A DNA stretch of 64,000 nt from Streptomyces sp. NBC_00234 (lineage in GTDB: Bacteria; Actinomycetota; Actinomycetes; Streptomycetales; Streptomycetaceae). The stretch is taken from positions 7,254,001 through 7,318,000 of the forward strand of contig NZ_CP108101.1 of the NCBI RefSeq assembly GCF_036195325.1, read 5' to 3'. Of this stretch, positions 42,535 to 52,240 are shown piece by piece. The translations under genes were made by a program, and so were the position numbers. How positions within the stretch are numbered: the stretch's first letter is position 1; each line of letters starts with the position of its first letter. The notes beneath the pieces are model-generated. The model had not been told where the DNA came from. It searched no databases and worked only from the letters and a program-made list of their open reading frames with translations.

Positions 42535-44666
42535 CCATCGACGCAAAGAATCACGAGGATTCTGTGCATCAGCCGTCTACGACTCCGACGAAGGCGCCGC
42601 ACGGCGACCTGTCCGCCGGCCACAAGCCGGCCGGGCGCGTCGGTGGGGGTCTGTTCGATCCCAAGCAGCTGATCACGTCCTTCCCTGACGCGATCAAGAA
42701 GCTCGACCCGCGCGTGATGATCAAGTCGCCGGTCATGTTCGTGGTGCTGATCGGCTCCGTGCTGACCACCGTCTTCGCCGTCAAGGACCCGACCGACTGG
42801 TTCGGCTGGGCGATCACCGCCTGGCTGTGGCTCACCACGATCTTCGCGAACCTGGCGGAGGCGGTGGCCGAGGGCCGCGGCAAGGCCCAGGCCGACACGC
42901 TCCGCAAGGCCAAGACGGACACGGTCGCCCGCCGCATCATAGGCAAGAACGAGGAGCGCCTCCCCGGCACCGAACTCAAGATCGGTGATCTCGTGGTCTG
43001 CGAGGCCGGCGATATCATCCCCGGTGACGGCGACGTCGTCGAAGGTGTCGCTTCGGTCGACGAGTCCGCGATCACCGGTGAGTCCGCTCCGGTCATCCGT
43101 GAGTCGGGCGGCGACCGTTCCGCGGTCACCGGTGGTACGAAGGTCCTCTCGGACCGGATCGTCGTCAAGATCACCACGAAACCCGGCGAGACCTTCATCG
43201 ACCGGATGATCAACCTGGTCGAGGGTGCGGCCCGGCAGAAGACCCCCAACGAGATCGCGCTCAACATCCTGCTCGCGTCCCTCACGATCGTCTTCCTGCT
43301 CGCGGTCGTCACGCTGCAGCCGTTCGCCACGTACGCGGGCGCCGAGCAGTCGATGATCGTGCTGACCGCACTGCTGGTCTGCCTGATCCCCACGACCATC
43401 GGCGCGCTGCTCTCAGCGATCGGCATCGCGGGCATGGACCGCCTGGTCCAGCGCAACGTCCTGGCGATGTCCGGCCGCGCGGTGGAGGCGGCCGGCGACG
43501 TCTCCACCCTCCTCCTCGACAAGACCGGCACCATCACCCTCGGCAACCGTCAGGCATCGGAGTTCGTACCGGTCAGGGGCACCACGGAGGCCGAACTGGC
43601 CGACGCCGCCCAGCTCTCCTCCCTCGCGGACGAGACCCCCGAGGGCCGCTCGATCGTGGTCCTGGCCAAGGAGAGGTACGGACTGCGCGAACGCCACCAG
43701 GGCGAGCTGGAGCAGGCCGAGTGGGTGGCCTTCACCGCACAGACCCGGATGTCGGGTGTGGACGTCGACGGGCGCAAGGTGCGCAAGGGCGCGACCGGTT
43801 CGGTCGTCGCCTGGGTCAGGGAGCGTGGCGGCAGTGTCTCCGCGGACACCCAGGCGCTGACCGACGGGATCTCCGAGGCCGGCGGAACGCCGCTGCTGGT
43901 GGCACTGGAGGACGCGGAGGGCGCACGGGTCCTGGGGGTCATCCACCTCAAGGACGTCGTGAAGGAGGGCATGCGGGAGCGGTTCGACGAGCTGCGCCGC
44001 ATGGGCATCAGGACGGTCATGATCACGGGCGACAACCCGCTGACCGCGAAGGCCATCGCCGAGGAGGCGGGAGTCGACGACTTCCTCGCCGAGGCGACGC
44101 CCGAGGACAAGATGGCCCTCATCAAGCGGGAGCAGGCGGGCGGCAAGCTCGTCGCGATGACCGGCGACGGTACGAACGACGCGCCGGCGCTGGCTCAGGC
44201 GGACGTCGGGGTGGCCATGAACACCGGCACCTCGGCCGCCAAGGAGGCCGGGAACATGGTGGACCTGGACTCCAACCCCACCAAGCTCATCGAGATCGTC
44301 GAGATCGGCAAGCAACTCCTCATCACCCGAGGCGCGTTGACGACCTTCTCGATCGCCAACGACGTCGCGAAGTACTTCGCGATCATCCCCGCGATGTTCG
44401 CGGTCGTCTATCCGGGCCTGGACAAGCTCAACATCATGGGCCTGTCCTCACCGGAGTCGGCGATCCTGTCCGCCGTCGTCTTCAACGCGCTGATCATCGT
44501 CGCGCTGGTGCCGCTCGCCCTCAAGGGCGTCCGGTACAAGCCCACCAGCGCGGACAAGATGCTCCGCCGCAACCTCGGGATCTACGGAATCGGCGGCCTG
44601 GTCGCCCCGTTCATCGGCATCAAAATCATCGACCTGCTCATCTCCACCATCCCCGGAATCGGCTGA
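42531..44666 (+). CDS. kdpB: KdpB, P-type ATPase subunit of the potassium pump
   Basis: 711 aa from ATG 42531 (overlap with kdpA). TGES loop, DKTGTIT (Asp330 phosphorylated), TGDNPLTAKAIA and GDGTNDAPALAQAD. Hydrolyses ATP to drive potassium uptake through KdpA. A Lys/Gly-rich N-terminal tail of about 30 residues precedes the first helix. Bases 44115-44399 are almost identical to orphan kdpB2. Confidence 0.97.
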   Translation: MTIDAKNHEDSVHQPSTTPTKAPHGDLSAGHKPAGRVGGGLFDPKQLITSFPDAIKKLDPRVMIKSPVMFVVLIGSVLTTVFAVKDPTDWFGWAITAWLWLTTIFANLAEAVAEGRGKAQADTLRKAKTDTVARRIIGKNEERLPGTELKIGDLVVCEAGDIIPGDGDVVEGVASVDESAITGESAPVIRESGGDRSAVTGGTKVLSDRIVVKITTKPGETFIDRMINLVEGAARQKTPNEIALNILLASLTIVFLLAVVTLQPFATYAGAEQSMIVLTALLVCLIPTTIGALLSAIGIAGMDRLVQRNVLAMSGRAVEAAGDVSTLLLDKTGTITLGNRQASEFVPVRGTTEAELADAAQLSSLADETPEGRSIVVLAKERYGLRERHQGELEQAEWVAFTAQTRMSGVDVDGRKVRKGATGSVVAWVRERGGSVSADTQALTDGISEAGGTPLLVALEDAEGARVLGVIHLKDVVKEGMRERFDELRRMGIRTVMITGDNPLTAKAIAEEAGVDDFLAEATPEDKMALIKREQAGGKLVAMTGDGTNDAPALAQADVGVAMNTGTSAAKEAGNMVDLDSNPTKLIEIVEIGKQLLITRGALTTFSIANDVAKYFAIIPAMFAVVYPGLDKLNIMGLSSPESAILSAVVFNALIIVALVPLALKGVRYKPTSADKMLRRNLGIYGIGGLVAPFIGIKIIDLLISTIPGIG
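44115..44399 (+). repeat. 285-bp tract shared with kdpB2 (copy B)
   Basis: Partner of 32723-33007 (inverted, 11 kb away): 284 of 285 bases identical. The flanks diverge at synonymous sites. Confidence 0.9.
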
Positions 44667-44668
44667 TC

Positions 44669-45346
44669 ATGAACAACTCCGCAGGAAACGCAGGACGCTT
44701 GCTCTGGGCAGGTCTGCGCGCCCTCCTCGTCCTGACCGTGGTGACGGGCGTGCTCTACCCGCTGGCCGTCACCGGCATCGCCCAGGTCGCGTTCAACGAC
44801 AAGGCCAACGGCTCCGAGGTCAAGGACGCGAGCGGCAATGTCGTCGGCTCCGAACTCATCGGCCAGACCTACAACCTGCCGAAGAAGAACCCGGACGACG
44901 CCGAGGAGGCGGTGGTCCCGGACCTGAAGTGGTTCCAGCCGCGCCCGTCCAACGGCTTGGGCAGCAACAGCGTGAACACGCAGTACTCGCTGATCCTTTC
45001 CGGCGCGACCAACCGCTCCGGCGACAACGCCGACCTGATCCAGTGGGTCAAGGACGCCAAGGCGGCGGTGGTCAAGGACAACTCGGTCCCGGGCCACCCG
45101 GTAGACCCATCCGACGTGCCCGCCGACGCCGTGACCTCCTCCGGCTCCGGCCTGGACCCGCACATCTCCCCGGCGTACGCGAAGCTCCAGGTCAACCGTG
45201 TCGCCGAGAAGAACGGCCTCGACGTCGAGCAGGTCGACAAGCTCGTCGTCGACCACACGGACGACCGCGTCCTCGGCTTCATCGGCGAGCCCCGTGTCAA
45301 CGTCCTCCAGCTCAACATCGCGCTCAAGGAACTGACCCAAAACTGA
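44669..45346 (+). CDS. kdpC: KdpC
   Basis: 225 aa, 2 bp after kdpB. One N-terminal helix (ALLVLTVVTGVLYPLAVTGI), then the periplasmic-side domain with GQTYNLPKKNPDD, WFQPRPSNGLGSNS, DPHISPAYAKLQVNRVA and GEPRVNVLQLNIAL. KdpC is thought to raise ATP affinity and hold the complex together. A complete, typical protein. Confidence 0.95.
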   Translation: MNNSAGNAGRLLWAGLRALLVLTVVTGVLYPLAVTGIAQVAFNDKANGSEVKDASGNVVGSELIGQTYNLPKKNPDDAEEAVVPDLKWFQPRPSNGLGSNSVNTQYSLILSGATNRSGDNADLIQWVKDAKAAVVKDNSVPGHPVDPSDVPADAVTSSGSGLDPHISPAYAKLQVNRVAEKNGLDVEQVDKLVVDHTDDRVLGFIGEPRVNVLQLNIALKELTQN

Positions 45347-45368
45347 TGGCCTTATTGCAAGGGACGTG

Positions 45369-45412
45369 GGGAGTCGGCGGGCCCGGATCGACCCCGGGGC
45401 CTGCCGACTCCC
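45369..45412 (+). terminator. Hairpin between kdpC and kdpE
   Basis: GGGAGTCGGC pairs perfectly with GCCGACTCCC, and the inner GGCC/GGCC can extend the stem. Could partly terminate kdpFABC transcripts, so that the regulators are made at a lower level. Confidence 0.65.
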
Positions 45413-45449
45413 GCCGCACGGGCGACGACAAAAGGAAGGCAGCACGCCG

Positions 45450-46136
45450 ATGACCCGGGTGCTTGTCGTGGAGGACGACGCGCAACTCGCCCGCGCCCTG
45501 GTGATCAATCTCCAGGCGCGCCAGTACACAGTGGACGCGGCACCTGACGGTGGCACCGCCCTCCGGCTCGTGGCCGCTGAGCAACCGGACATGATCCTGC
45601 TCGATCTCGGACTGCCCGACATGGACGGCATCGACGTCATCAAGGCACTGCGCGGGTGGAGTCGGGCCCCGGTGCTTGTGCTGTCCGCGCGCAGCGGTTC
45701 CGAGGACAAGATCCGTGCGCTCGATGCGGGCGCGGACGACTACATGACCAAGCCGTTCAGCATGGACGAACTCCTTGCCCGCCTGCGGGCCGCCACACGC
45801 CGCACGAGGGAGTCGCCCCCACCGACCCATACGGCCATGGTGGTCAGCACCGATGTATTCACCATCGATCTGTTGGCCAAGAAGGTCCGGCGTGCGGACC
45901 GCGACGTACGACTGACCCCGACCGAGTGGCATCTGCTGGAGATCCTGGTCAATCATCCCGGGGTGCTCGTCAGCCAGCGTCGGCTGCTCACGGAGGTGTG
46001 GGGGCCCAGCTACAGCGGGAAGACGAACTACCTCCGGGTCTATATGGCCCAGCTACGACGGAAACTTGAGGCGGACCCCGCTCATCCCCGCCATCTGATC
46101 ACGGAGCCCGGCATGGGCTACCGCTTCGAAGCATGA
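45450..46136 (+). CDS. kdpE: KdpE response regulator
   Basis: 228 aa from ATG 45450 (AAAGGAAGG upstream). Receiver domain with VEDD, phospho-acceptor Asp52 in LLDLGLPDMDG, and the conserved Lys in DDYMTKPF. The C-terminal OmpR-type winged helix includes LTPTEWHLLEILVNHPG and NYLRVYMAQLRRKLE. OmpR-family regulators bind direct repeats spaced 10-11 bp, which is the spacing of the CGTCA boxes in this window. Confidence 0.95.
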   Translation: MTRVLVVEDDAQLARALVINLQARQYTVDAAPDGGTALRLVAAEQPDMILLDLGLPDMDGIDVIKALRGWSRAPVLVLSARSGSEDKIRALDAGADDYMTKPFSMDELLARLRAATRRTRESPPPTHTAMVVSTDVFTIDLLAKKVRRADRDVRLTPTEWHLLEILVNHPGVLVSQRRLLTEVWGPSYSGKTNYLRVYMAQLRRKLEADPAHPRHLITEPGMGYRFEA

Positions 46137-46220
46137 CGATCCCGCCGCCCCGTCCGGTGGTCGGCATTCGTCTGTCGTGAGGCACATCATCCTGTCCGAC
46201 TTCGACCGAGAATCGACACT

Positions 46221-48755
46221 ATGGGACGCGGAAAGCTACGGATCTATCTCGGCGCGGCGCCGGGCGTCGGCAAGACGTACGCGATGCTCTCCGAAGGCCA
46301 CCGCCGGGTGGAGCGGGGTACGGACTGCGTCGTCGCTTTCGTCGAGCACCACAACCGGCCCCGCACGGAGGTGATGCTGCACGGCCTGGAACATGTCCCG
46401 CGCCGCACCGTCGAATACCGGGGCACCACCTTCACCGAGATGGACGTCGACGCCGTCCTGGCCAGGAAACCGGCTGTGGCGCTCGTCGACGAACTCCCGC
46501 ACACCAACGTCCCGGGCTGCCGCAACACCAAGCGCTGGCAGGACATCGAAGAGCTGCTTGCCGCCGGCATCGACGTCGTCTCCACGGCCAACATCCAGCA
46601 CCTGGAATCGCTGGGCGACGTCGTCGAGTCGATCACCGGTGTCCGGCAGAAGGAAACCGTCCCTGACGAGGTTGTGCGCCGCGCCGACCAGATCGAATTG
46701 GTCGACATGTCCCCGCAGGCCATACGGCGCCGCATGGCCCACGGCAATATTTACAAGCCCGAGAAGGTCGATGCGGCCCTGTCCAACTACTTCCGCCCCG
46801 GCAACCTCACTGCGCTCAGAGAACTCGCGCTGCTGTGGACCGCCGACCGCGTCGACGAATACCTCCAGGAGTACCGGACCGAGCACCGCGTCTCGAAGAT
46901 CTGGGGTTCCCGCGAGCGGATCGTCGTCGGCCTGACCGGCGGTCCCGAGGGCCGTACCCTCATCCGGCGCGCCGCCCGGCTCGCCGAGAAGGGGGCGGGC
47001 GGAGAGGTCCTTGCCGTCTACATCGCCCGCAGCGACGGACTGACTTCCGCCTCGCCCAAGGAACTCGCCGTCCAGCGGACCTTGGTCGAGGACCTGGGCG
47101 GCACGTTCCACCACGTCATAGGCGACGACATCCCCTCCGGCCTGCTCGAATTTGCCCGGGGCGTGAACGCCACGCAGATCGTGCTCGGCGTGAGCCGGCG
47201 TCGCTCATGGCGTTATGTGTTCGGTCCTGGTGTCAGCGCCACGGTCGCCAGAGAATCAGGCCCGGACCTGGACGTCCACATCGTCACCCACGACGAGGCG
47301 GCCAAGGGTCGCGGACTGCCCGTCGTCGGCGGCGCGCGACTCGGCCGCTCCCGGACCATCTGGGGCTGGCTGGTCGGCATCATCGGCCCGGCACTGCTCA
47401 CCCTGCTGCTCAGCACCGCCATACCCGACTTGGGGCTGGCGAACGACGTTCTCCTCTTCCTCACCCTCACCGTCGCCGCGGCCCTCCTCGGCGGGCTCCG
47501 GCCGGCCCTGGCTTCCGCGGCTGTGGGATCCCTGCTGCTCAACTGGTTCTTCACCCCGCCGATCCATGAACTCACGATCGCGGACCCCCGCAACATCGTC
47601 GCCCTGATGATCTTCATTGGGGTCGCGATCTCGGTCGCCTCCGTGGTGGACCTCGCGGCCCGGCGCACCCACCAGGCCGCCCGTCTGCGCGCCGAGGCGG
47701 AAACGCTCTCCTTCCTCGCCGGCAGCGTGCTGCGAGGCGAGACGAGCCTCGACGCCCTCCTCGAACGGGTGCGGGAGACGTTCGCCATGGAGTCGGTGGC
47801 TCTCCTGGAGCGCGACGAGGAATCCGATCCCTGGCGCTGCGTCGCGGTCGTCGGCCCGCGATCCGTCGGTCGGCCCGAGGACGCGGACGTGGAGATGCCC
47901 GTCGGCGACCATCTTGCCCTGGCGCTGACCGGCCGAGCCCTGCCCGCCGAGGACCGTCGTGTCCTCGGCGCCTTCGCCGCGCAGGCCGCGGTGGTACTGG
48001 ACCGGCAGCGGCTCGTCGGCAAGGTCGAGGTGGCACGCAAGCTGGCCGAGGGCGACAAGATCCGTACCTCTCTCCTCGCCGCCGTCAGCCATGACCTGCG
48101 TACTCCGCTTGCCGGCATCAAGGCATCGGTCACCTCCCTGCGTGCCGAGGACATCGAGTTCTCCGAGGAGGACCGCGCCGAACTCCTCGCGGGCATCGAG
48201 GACGGAGCCGACCGGCTCGACCACCTCGTCGGCAATCTGCTGGACGTCTCCCGTCTGGAGACCGGCACCGTCACCCCCGTCATCCGGCGGACCGACCTCG
48301 ACGAGGTGGTCCCGATGGCCCTCGGCGGCGTCCCGGAGGGCAGCGTCCAGCTGGACATCCCAGAGACGCTGCCGATGGTCGCCGTCGACCGCGGCCTCCT
48401 TGAACGGGCTGTCGCCAACATCGTCGAGAACGCCGTCAAGTACAGCCCCGACGGCGAACCCGTCCTTGTGGCCGCGAGCACGATTGCCGACCGCGTCGAA
48501 CTCCGCGTCGTGGACCGGGGCCCCGGCGTCCCCGACGAGGCCAAGGACCGCATCTTCGGCGCCTTCCAACGCTATGGCGACGCCCCGCGCGGTGCCGGCG
48601 TGGGCCTCGGACTCGCGGTCGCCCGCGGCTTCGTCGAGGCAATGGGCGGCACGGTGACCGCCGAGGACACCCCCGGCGGCGGCCTGACGATGGCCCTCAA
48701 CCTGCGCATGGCTGACGACCTGCCCCTCTCCCGGCCGGAGCTTTCGGCGGAATAG
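46221..48755 (+). CDS. kdpD: KdpD sensor histidine kinase
   Basis: 844 aa from ATG 46221. Order: KdpD ATPase domain (GAAPGVGKTYAML; ALVDELPHTNVPG), USP-like domain (about 235-365), four-helix DUF4118 (about 380-490; LLNWFFTPPIHELTI), GAF-like linker, HisKA (SHDLRTPLAG, His624) and ATPase (NIVENAVKYSPDG; GVGLGLAVARG). Senses potassium limitation and phosphorylates KdpE. Follows kdpE by 84 bp; same operon. Confidence 0.95.
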   Translation: MGRGKLRIYLGAAPGVGKTYAMLSEGHRRVERGTDCVVAFVEHHNRPRTEVMLHGLEHVPRRTVEYRGTTFTEMDVDAVLARKPAVALVDELPHTNVPGCRNTKRWQDIEELLAAGIDVVSTANIQHLESLGDVVESITGVRQKETVPDEVVRRADQIELVDMSPQAIRRRMAHGNIYKPEKVDAALSNYFRPGNLTALRELALLWTADRVDEYLQEYRTEHRVSKIWGSRERIVVGLTGGPEGRTLIRRAARLAEKGAGGEVLAVYIARSDGLTSASPKELAVQRTLVEDLGGTFHHVIGDDIPSGLLEFARGVNATQIVLGVSRRRSWRYVFGPGVSATVARESGPDLDVHIVTHDEAAKGRGLPVVGGARLGRSRTIWGWLVGIIGPALLTLLLSTAIPDLGLANDVLLFLTLTVAAALLGGLRPALASAAVGSLLLNWFFTPPIHELTIADPRNIVALMIFIGVAISVASVVDLAARRTHQAARLRAEAETLSFLAGSVLRGETSLDALLERVRETFAMESVALLERDEESDPWRCVAVVGPRSVGRPEDADVEMPVGDHLALALTGRALPAEDRRVLGAFAAQAAVVLDRQRLVGKVEVARKLAEGDKIRTSLLAAVSHDLRTPLAGIKASVTSLRAEDIEFSEEDRAELLAGIEDGADRLDHLVGNLLDVSRLETGTVTPVIRRTDLDEVVPMALGGVPEGSVQLDIPETLPMVAVDRGLLERAVANIVENAVKYSPDGEPVLVAASTIADRVELRVVDRGPGVPDEAKDRIFGAFQRYGDAPRGAGVGLGLAVARGFVEAMGGTVTAEDTPGGGLTMALNLRMADDLPLSRPELSAE

Positions 48756-48966
48756 ACGACGTGAACACGGCTGGTCAGCCGGACTCGGGGCTTGGGTACG
48801 CACGGAGGGGGCGAATGATCGGCGGCAGGTGCCGACCCTCCTCATTGTCCATCTCGCGCACGCGCAACAGCGGCCATGCCGAAGGCTCTGGCTCGAGCAC
48901 GCCAGCCATGAGCCGAACGAGAGGGCCCGGTTCGGAACACCGCCACGGCGGTCGGTCGGGGTCCTC

Positions 48967-49254
48967 TCAATCCCGATGTGCGTCGGCCGGCGCCTTCAGT
49001 AGCCGGTCCAGCTCGTACCCGGCCTCGTCGTACCCGGCGTCGGAGATCCGTTGCAGCTCGCGCAGGTCGCCTGTCGCGGCAGCGCGTCGGGTGAGCAGGA
49101 ATCCGGCGTGCATGGATCCCTCGTCCAGCAGCTCGCTCAGCACCCCGAGGTCGCCGGCTGCCTCGGCGAGGTCGGCCAGCCGGTCCAATGCGCTCTCGTT
49201 GCCCTCATCGGCCAGCGCGCGCAGGGTCTCCCGATCGATACTCATGTTCGCCAT
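48967..49254 (-). CDS. Hypothetical helical protein (95 aa)
   Basis: ATG 49254 gives MANMSIDRETLRALADEGN; an internal ATG three codons later is possible. Repeating short helices (ALDRLADLAEAAGDLGVLSE, GYDEAGYELDRLL) resemble small ankyrin- or TPR-like repeats. Divergent from a MerR gene whose spacer holds a MerR-type promoter reading toward this gene, so it is the likely target of that activator. Function unknown. Confidence 0.65.
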   Translation of the reverse strand: MANMSIDRETLRALADEGNESALDRLADLAEAAGDLGVLSELLDEGSMHAGFLLTRRAAATGDLRELQRISDAGYDEAGYELDRLLKAPADAHRD

Positions 49255-49268
49255 GACGCCATGCTGCA

Positions 49269-49292
49269 CCCCTGCCCCAGGGGCAGGGTCAA
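49269..49292 (-). promoter_or_regulatory. MerR-type operator/promoter
   Basis: Perfect palindrome CCCTGCCCC-A-GGGGCAGGG (49270-49288) inside a minus-strand promoter: -35 TTGACC (49292-49287), 19-20 bp spacer, then GCAGCAT as -10. The over-long spacer with a central dyad is the MerR hallmark. Confidence 0.75.
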
Positions 49293-49308
49293 GTGGCACG
49301 ATGCCCGG

Positions 49309-50040
49309 GTGATCACCATCGGGCAGCTTGCCAGGTACGTCGGAGTGTCGGTCAAGACCATCCGCGTCTACCACGACAAGGGGCTGCTCCCCGAGCCCGA
49401 CCGCGATGCGTCCGGCTACCGGCGGTACGGCGCGAACGACGCCGTCGACCTGATCAAGATCCGGACGCTCGCCGAAGCAGGCGTCCCCCTGGCCCGGATC
49501 CGGGACCTGAGATCAGCGACCGACGAGGAGTTCCAGCAGGGGCTGCGCGAGATCGACGACGGGCTCACCACCCGAATCAGCGGCCTGCGGGCAACGCAGG
49601 GGCGCCTGCGTCAACTTGCCGCCGGACAGCTGGAGCCGCTGCCCACCGAGGTCGGTGCGCATCTGGAGCACCTGGCCCGCTGGGGATTCACGCCTCGATG
49701 GGTGGACCTGCAACGCGACCTGTGGATCCTCGTGTTCGCCACCCACCCGGACCGCGCGGTCTCGCTGTTCCACGACCAGGCCGCGACCCTGTCCGACCCG
49801 GCACTTCGGCAGCTCTTCCTCGACTACGACCACGCGTACGACCTCGACGCCGACGATCCCCACATCGATGACCTCGCCCGCCGGATCGCAGAGGCGACCC
49901 GGGAACGCTACGGAACCGACGCACTGCCCGGGCTGGATGCGGCCTCCGAGATCCCCGCCCTCATCCAGGACACGGTCAACGCCTCGTCCCCGGCATGGCA
50001 GCGACTCGACACGCTCATTCGCGCACAACTGCGCCCGTGA
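49309..50040 (+). CDS. MerR-family regulator
   Basis: 243 aa from GTG 49309; the GTG lies close to the operator, so the leader is very short. MerR DNA-binding domain (TIGQLARYVGVSVKTIRVYHD, KGLLPEPDRDASGYRRYG, LAEAGVPLARIRDL), a dimer helix, then about 140 residues of helical effector domain (PRWVDLQRDLWILVFATHPD) without metal-binding cysteines. Probably senses an organic ligand. Confidence 0.92.
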   Translation: MITIGQLARYVGVSVKTIRVYHDKGLLPEPDRDASGYRRYGANDAVDLIKIRTLAEAGVPLARIRDLRSATDEEFQQGLREIDDGLTTRISGLRATQGRLRQLAAGQLEPLPTEVGAHLEHLARWGFTPRWVDLQRDLWILVFATHPDRAVSLFHDQAATLSDPALRQLFLDYDHAYDLDADDPHIDDLARRIAEATRERYGTDALPGLDAASEIPALIQDTVNASSPAWQRLDTLIRAQLRP

Positions 50041-51091
50041 CTCGACGCCTCGGACGCGCGGGTCCCGGCTGCGTGCGGACATCAGTCAGAGCGCCACGAA
50101 CTACAAGGCAAGCGTGGCCTGATGCGGCGCTGGGGGCTCCGTCCTCTCCGCACAGGTCAGCGGCCGATCGCAAGCAGCGTGGCTCCGGCCACCCAAGTCC
50201 GGGATGCGCGGGGCCCGCCGTAACGACGAGTCGTTGACCGGTGGGGCTCGCTCATCTTGCTACATGCGCAGGGGTGCTGCGCGGCAGGGCCGCTCGCGTC
50301 GGGCCATCTCCCCACGGGCACGCCCTGCAACCAGGACGGCCGGTCCCCGCCGCAGCGGCTTCCTGGCAGGTCCCGCGGCCGTCACCGTGATCGCCCATGA
50401 TCCGGCCGTGGGAAAGCTGCCTCACGCCCATTTCGACGGTGCCCAGGAAGTCCCGTTCGACGTGCTCAAACACTTCGCAGCGTGGTCGCCACTACGCTGG
50501 CCGAATGCTGAGCATGGCGGCGACCTCAGAGGTGTCCATAAGGACGGGCTCGACGCTACGGCGCCTGCGCGCTGAGTTGATATCGGTGGGGGTCTCGTCG
50601 GGGTGCGATTCCACGGGCAAGATGGCTCCTTGAGGCTGGCCTGAGCCTGATCGCGGCATTGGGTCGTGTGCTCACCGGCGATCCGCTGCTATGTTGCCGC
50701 GCCGCTTCGGACCCTCAGGGTCTCGTCGAGCCATGGCTGCCTTCTCCGTTGAGGCGGATGGAAGGGTCTGGGCTGGCTGACCCATGGCTGTGTGCAGCCC
50801 GACTCCCTGGTCGACCTCCTGGCGGCCGCCCAGACAACCGGAGTGACGGTGATCACTGACGCCCTTGGAGGGCTGCTGAGTAGGCTTGCGCCGTCGTTGC
50901 GGTGGGTCCAGGAGGGCGATGAAGCCCTCCTGTAGCCGACTGGCGAGGCGTCAGGAAAGTCGGCAAGTGGTCAGCATGAGTCCTGAAAAACCTAGGGAAT
51001 GCTGACCGGACATGCGACTCGTTGTAGGGTGACGGAACAGCACTTGACCTGCAAAAACGCAGGCAGGGAGCCTATGTCCAGGAGTACCTCG
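50041..51091. other. About 1 kb without a convincing gene
   Basis: Only fragments are seen. At 50753-50935 an open stretch reads QPDSLVDLLAAAQTTGVTVI and ends RWVQEGDEALL, without a start. Around 50390-50500 a short frame (AHDPAVGKLPHAHFDGAQ) is unassigned. A 9-bp perfect inverted repeat, GGTCAGCAT ... ATGCTGACC (50969-51007), lies just before panD. Looks like decayed coding DNA. Confidence 0.5.
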
Positions 51092-51517
51092 ATGATGCGA
51101 ACAATATTCAAGTCCAAGATCCACCGTGCCACCGTCACCCAGGCCGACCTGCACTACGTCGGCTCCGTGACGGTCGATGCCGCGTTGATGGAAGCCGCCG
51201 ACCTGTTGCCCGGTGAGCTCGTGCATATCGTGGACATCGACAACGGCGCCCGCCTGGAGACGTACGTCATCGAGGGGGAGCGAGGCTCCGGCGTCATCGG
51301 TATCAACGGCGCCGCAGCCCACCTCGTCCACCCCGGCGACCTGGTCATCCTGATCAGCTACGCACAGGTCGACGACGCGGAGGCCCGCTCGCTGGTGCCG
51401 CGCATCGTGCACGTCGACACGGACAACCGCATCGTCGCGCTCGGCGCGGACGCCTCCGCGCCGGTGCCGGGTACCGCTACGGAGCGCAGTCCACACGCCG
51501 TCCCCGCACAGCTCTGA
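51092..51517 (+). CDS. panD: Aspartate 1-decarboxylase
   Basis: 141 aa from ATG 51092 (AGGAG 8 bp upstream; ATG 51074 is an alternative). Family start MRTIFKSKIHRATVTQADL, then the self-cleavage site HYVG-SVTVD that yields the pyruvoyl group at Ser. The rest (GELVHIVDIDNGARLETYVI, GINGAAAHLVHPGDLVI) is typical. Makes beta-alanine for pantothenate and CoA. The C-terminus has about 20 extra Ala/Pro-rich residues. Confidence 0.94.
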   Translation: MMRTIFKSKIHRATVTQADLHYVGSVTVDAALMEAADLLPGELVHIVDIDNGARLETYVIEGERGSGVIGINGAAAHLVHPGDLVILISYAQVDDAEARSLVPRIVHVDTDNRIVALGADASAPVPGTATERSPHAVPAQL

Positions 51518-51559
51518 CCCGCACGGGTCGGAACCCGAACGCACGAGGGAGCATCCGCC

Positions 51560-51913
51560 ATGGCAGAGAACACCGCACTCGACATCCGTGACGACCGGGA
51601 ACACGGCAGTCTCGTGGCCTACGAGGACGGCGAGGCCACCGGTGCCATCGCGTACTTCGTGATGGACCCGGCTCCCGGCGCCCTCGTCGCCGTCCACACG
51701 GTGGTCGAGCCCGAGCATGCCGGAAAGGGCATCGCGGGTGCACTCGTGCGCGAGTTCTACGCCATGGCGGCCCGTGAGGGCGTGCCCGTCGTTCCGCTCT
51801 GCCCGTACGCGGCCAAGTGGGCGCTGCGTCACCCCGACGAGGCTCCCGAGGCGCCGGCCGAGCTGGTGCGGGAGGCGGAGCGGCAGCTCAGGTCGCACCC
51901 CGAGATGTTCTGA
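51560..51913 (+). CDS. Small GNAT-like acetyltransferase (YidJ/COG2388 type)
   Basis: 117 aa from ATG 51560 (GAGGGAG upstream). Typical short family: GSLVAYEDGEATGAIAYFV, VHTVVEPEHAGKGIAGALV (acetyl-CoA loop), REGVPVVPLCPYAAKW. Substrate unknown. Follows panD by 42 bp and may be co-transcribed. Confidence 0.88.
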   Translation: MAENTALDIRDDREHGSLVAYEDGEATGAIAYFVMDPAPGALVAVHTVVEPEHAGKGIAGALVREFYAMAAREGVPVVPLCPYAAKWALRHPDEAPEAPAELVREAERQLRSHPEMF

Positions 51914-52016
51914 GTCCGCCGGTTCGGGCGTGTGGACTCGGCAGGCGCGGGCAGCCGCTCCGGGAGACGGTGGAGATGAGCTCCACTCGTACGACTTCGG
52001 AGGCTGGAGAACCGAG

Positions 52017-52226
52017 ATGACCCATCCCTACCCCGACCCCCTGCCGCCCCCGCCGACGCCCAACCCCGTGCCCGGCCCGCCCGGGCCGCTGCCGGGGCCG
52101 CCGCCCGTACCGCCGGGCCCCGGCCCCGTGCCGCCCGGTCCGGCGCCGGACCCGATTCCGCAGCCGCCCTCGCCCAACCCCGAACCGGTGCCGGAACCCG
52201 AGCCCTCGCCGCAGCCGACCGGCTGA
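52017..52226 (+). CDS. Proline-rich small protein (69 aa)
   Basis: ATG 52017 with GGAGG about 16 bp upstream. More than half of the residues are Pro, arranged as PGP/PPxP/PEP runs, with no hydrophobic leader. Such genes are common next to small acetyltransferase genes in Streptomyces, but their role is unknown. The extreme base composition could also be non-coding. Confidence 0.5.
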   Translation: MTHPYPDPLPPPPTPNPVPGPPGPLPGPPPVPPGPGPVPPGPAPDPIPQPPSPNPEPVPEPEPSPQPTG

Positions 52227-52240
52227 CGGGCACCGGCCGG

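Noticed and set aside
47256..48845. 529-aa minus-strand open frame
   Set aside because: Antisense of kdpD; no motif or start signal.
50969..51007. attachment-site or tRNA-like element
   Set aside because: Only a 9-bp inverted repeat; no tRNA fold, and no matching copy found near the integrase fragment at 17.6 kb.
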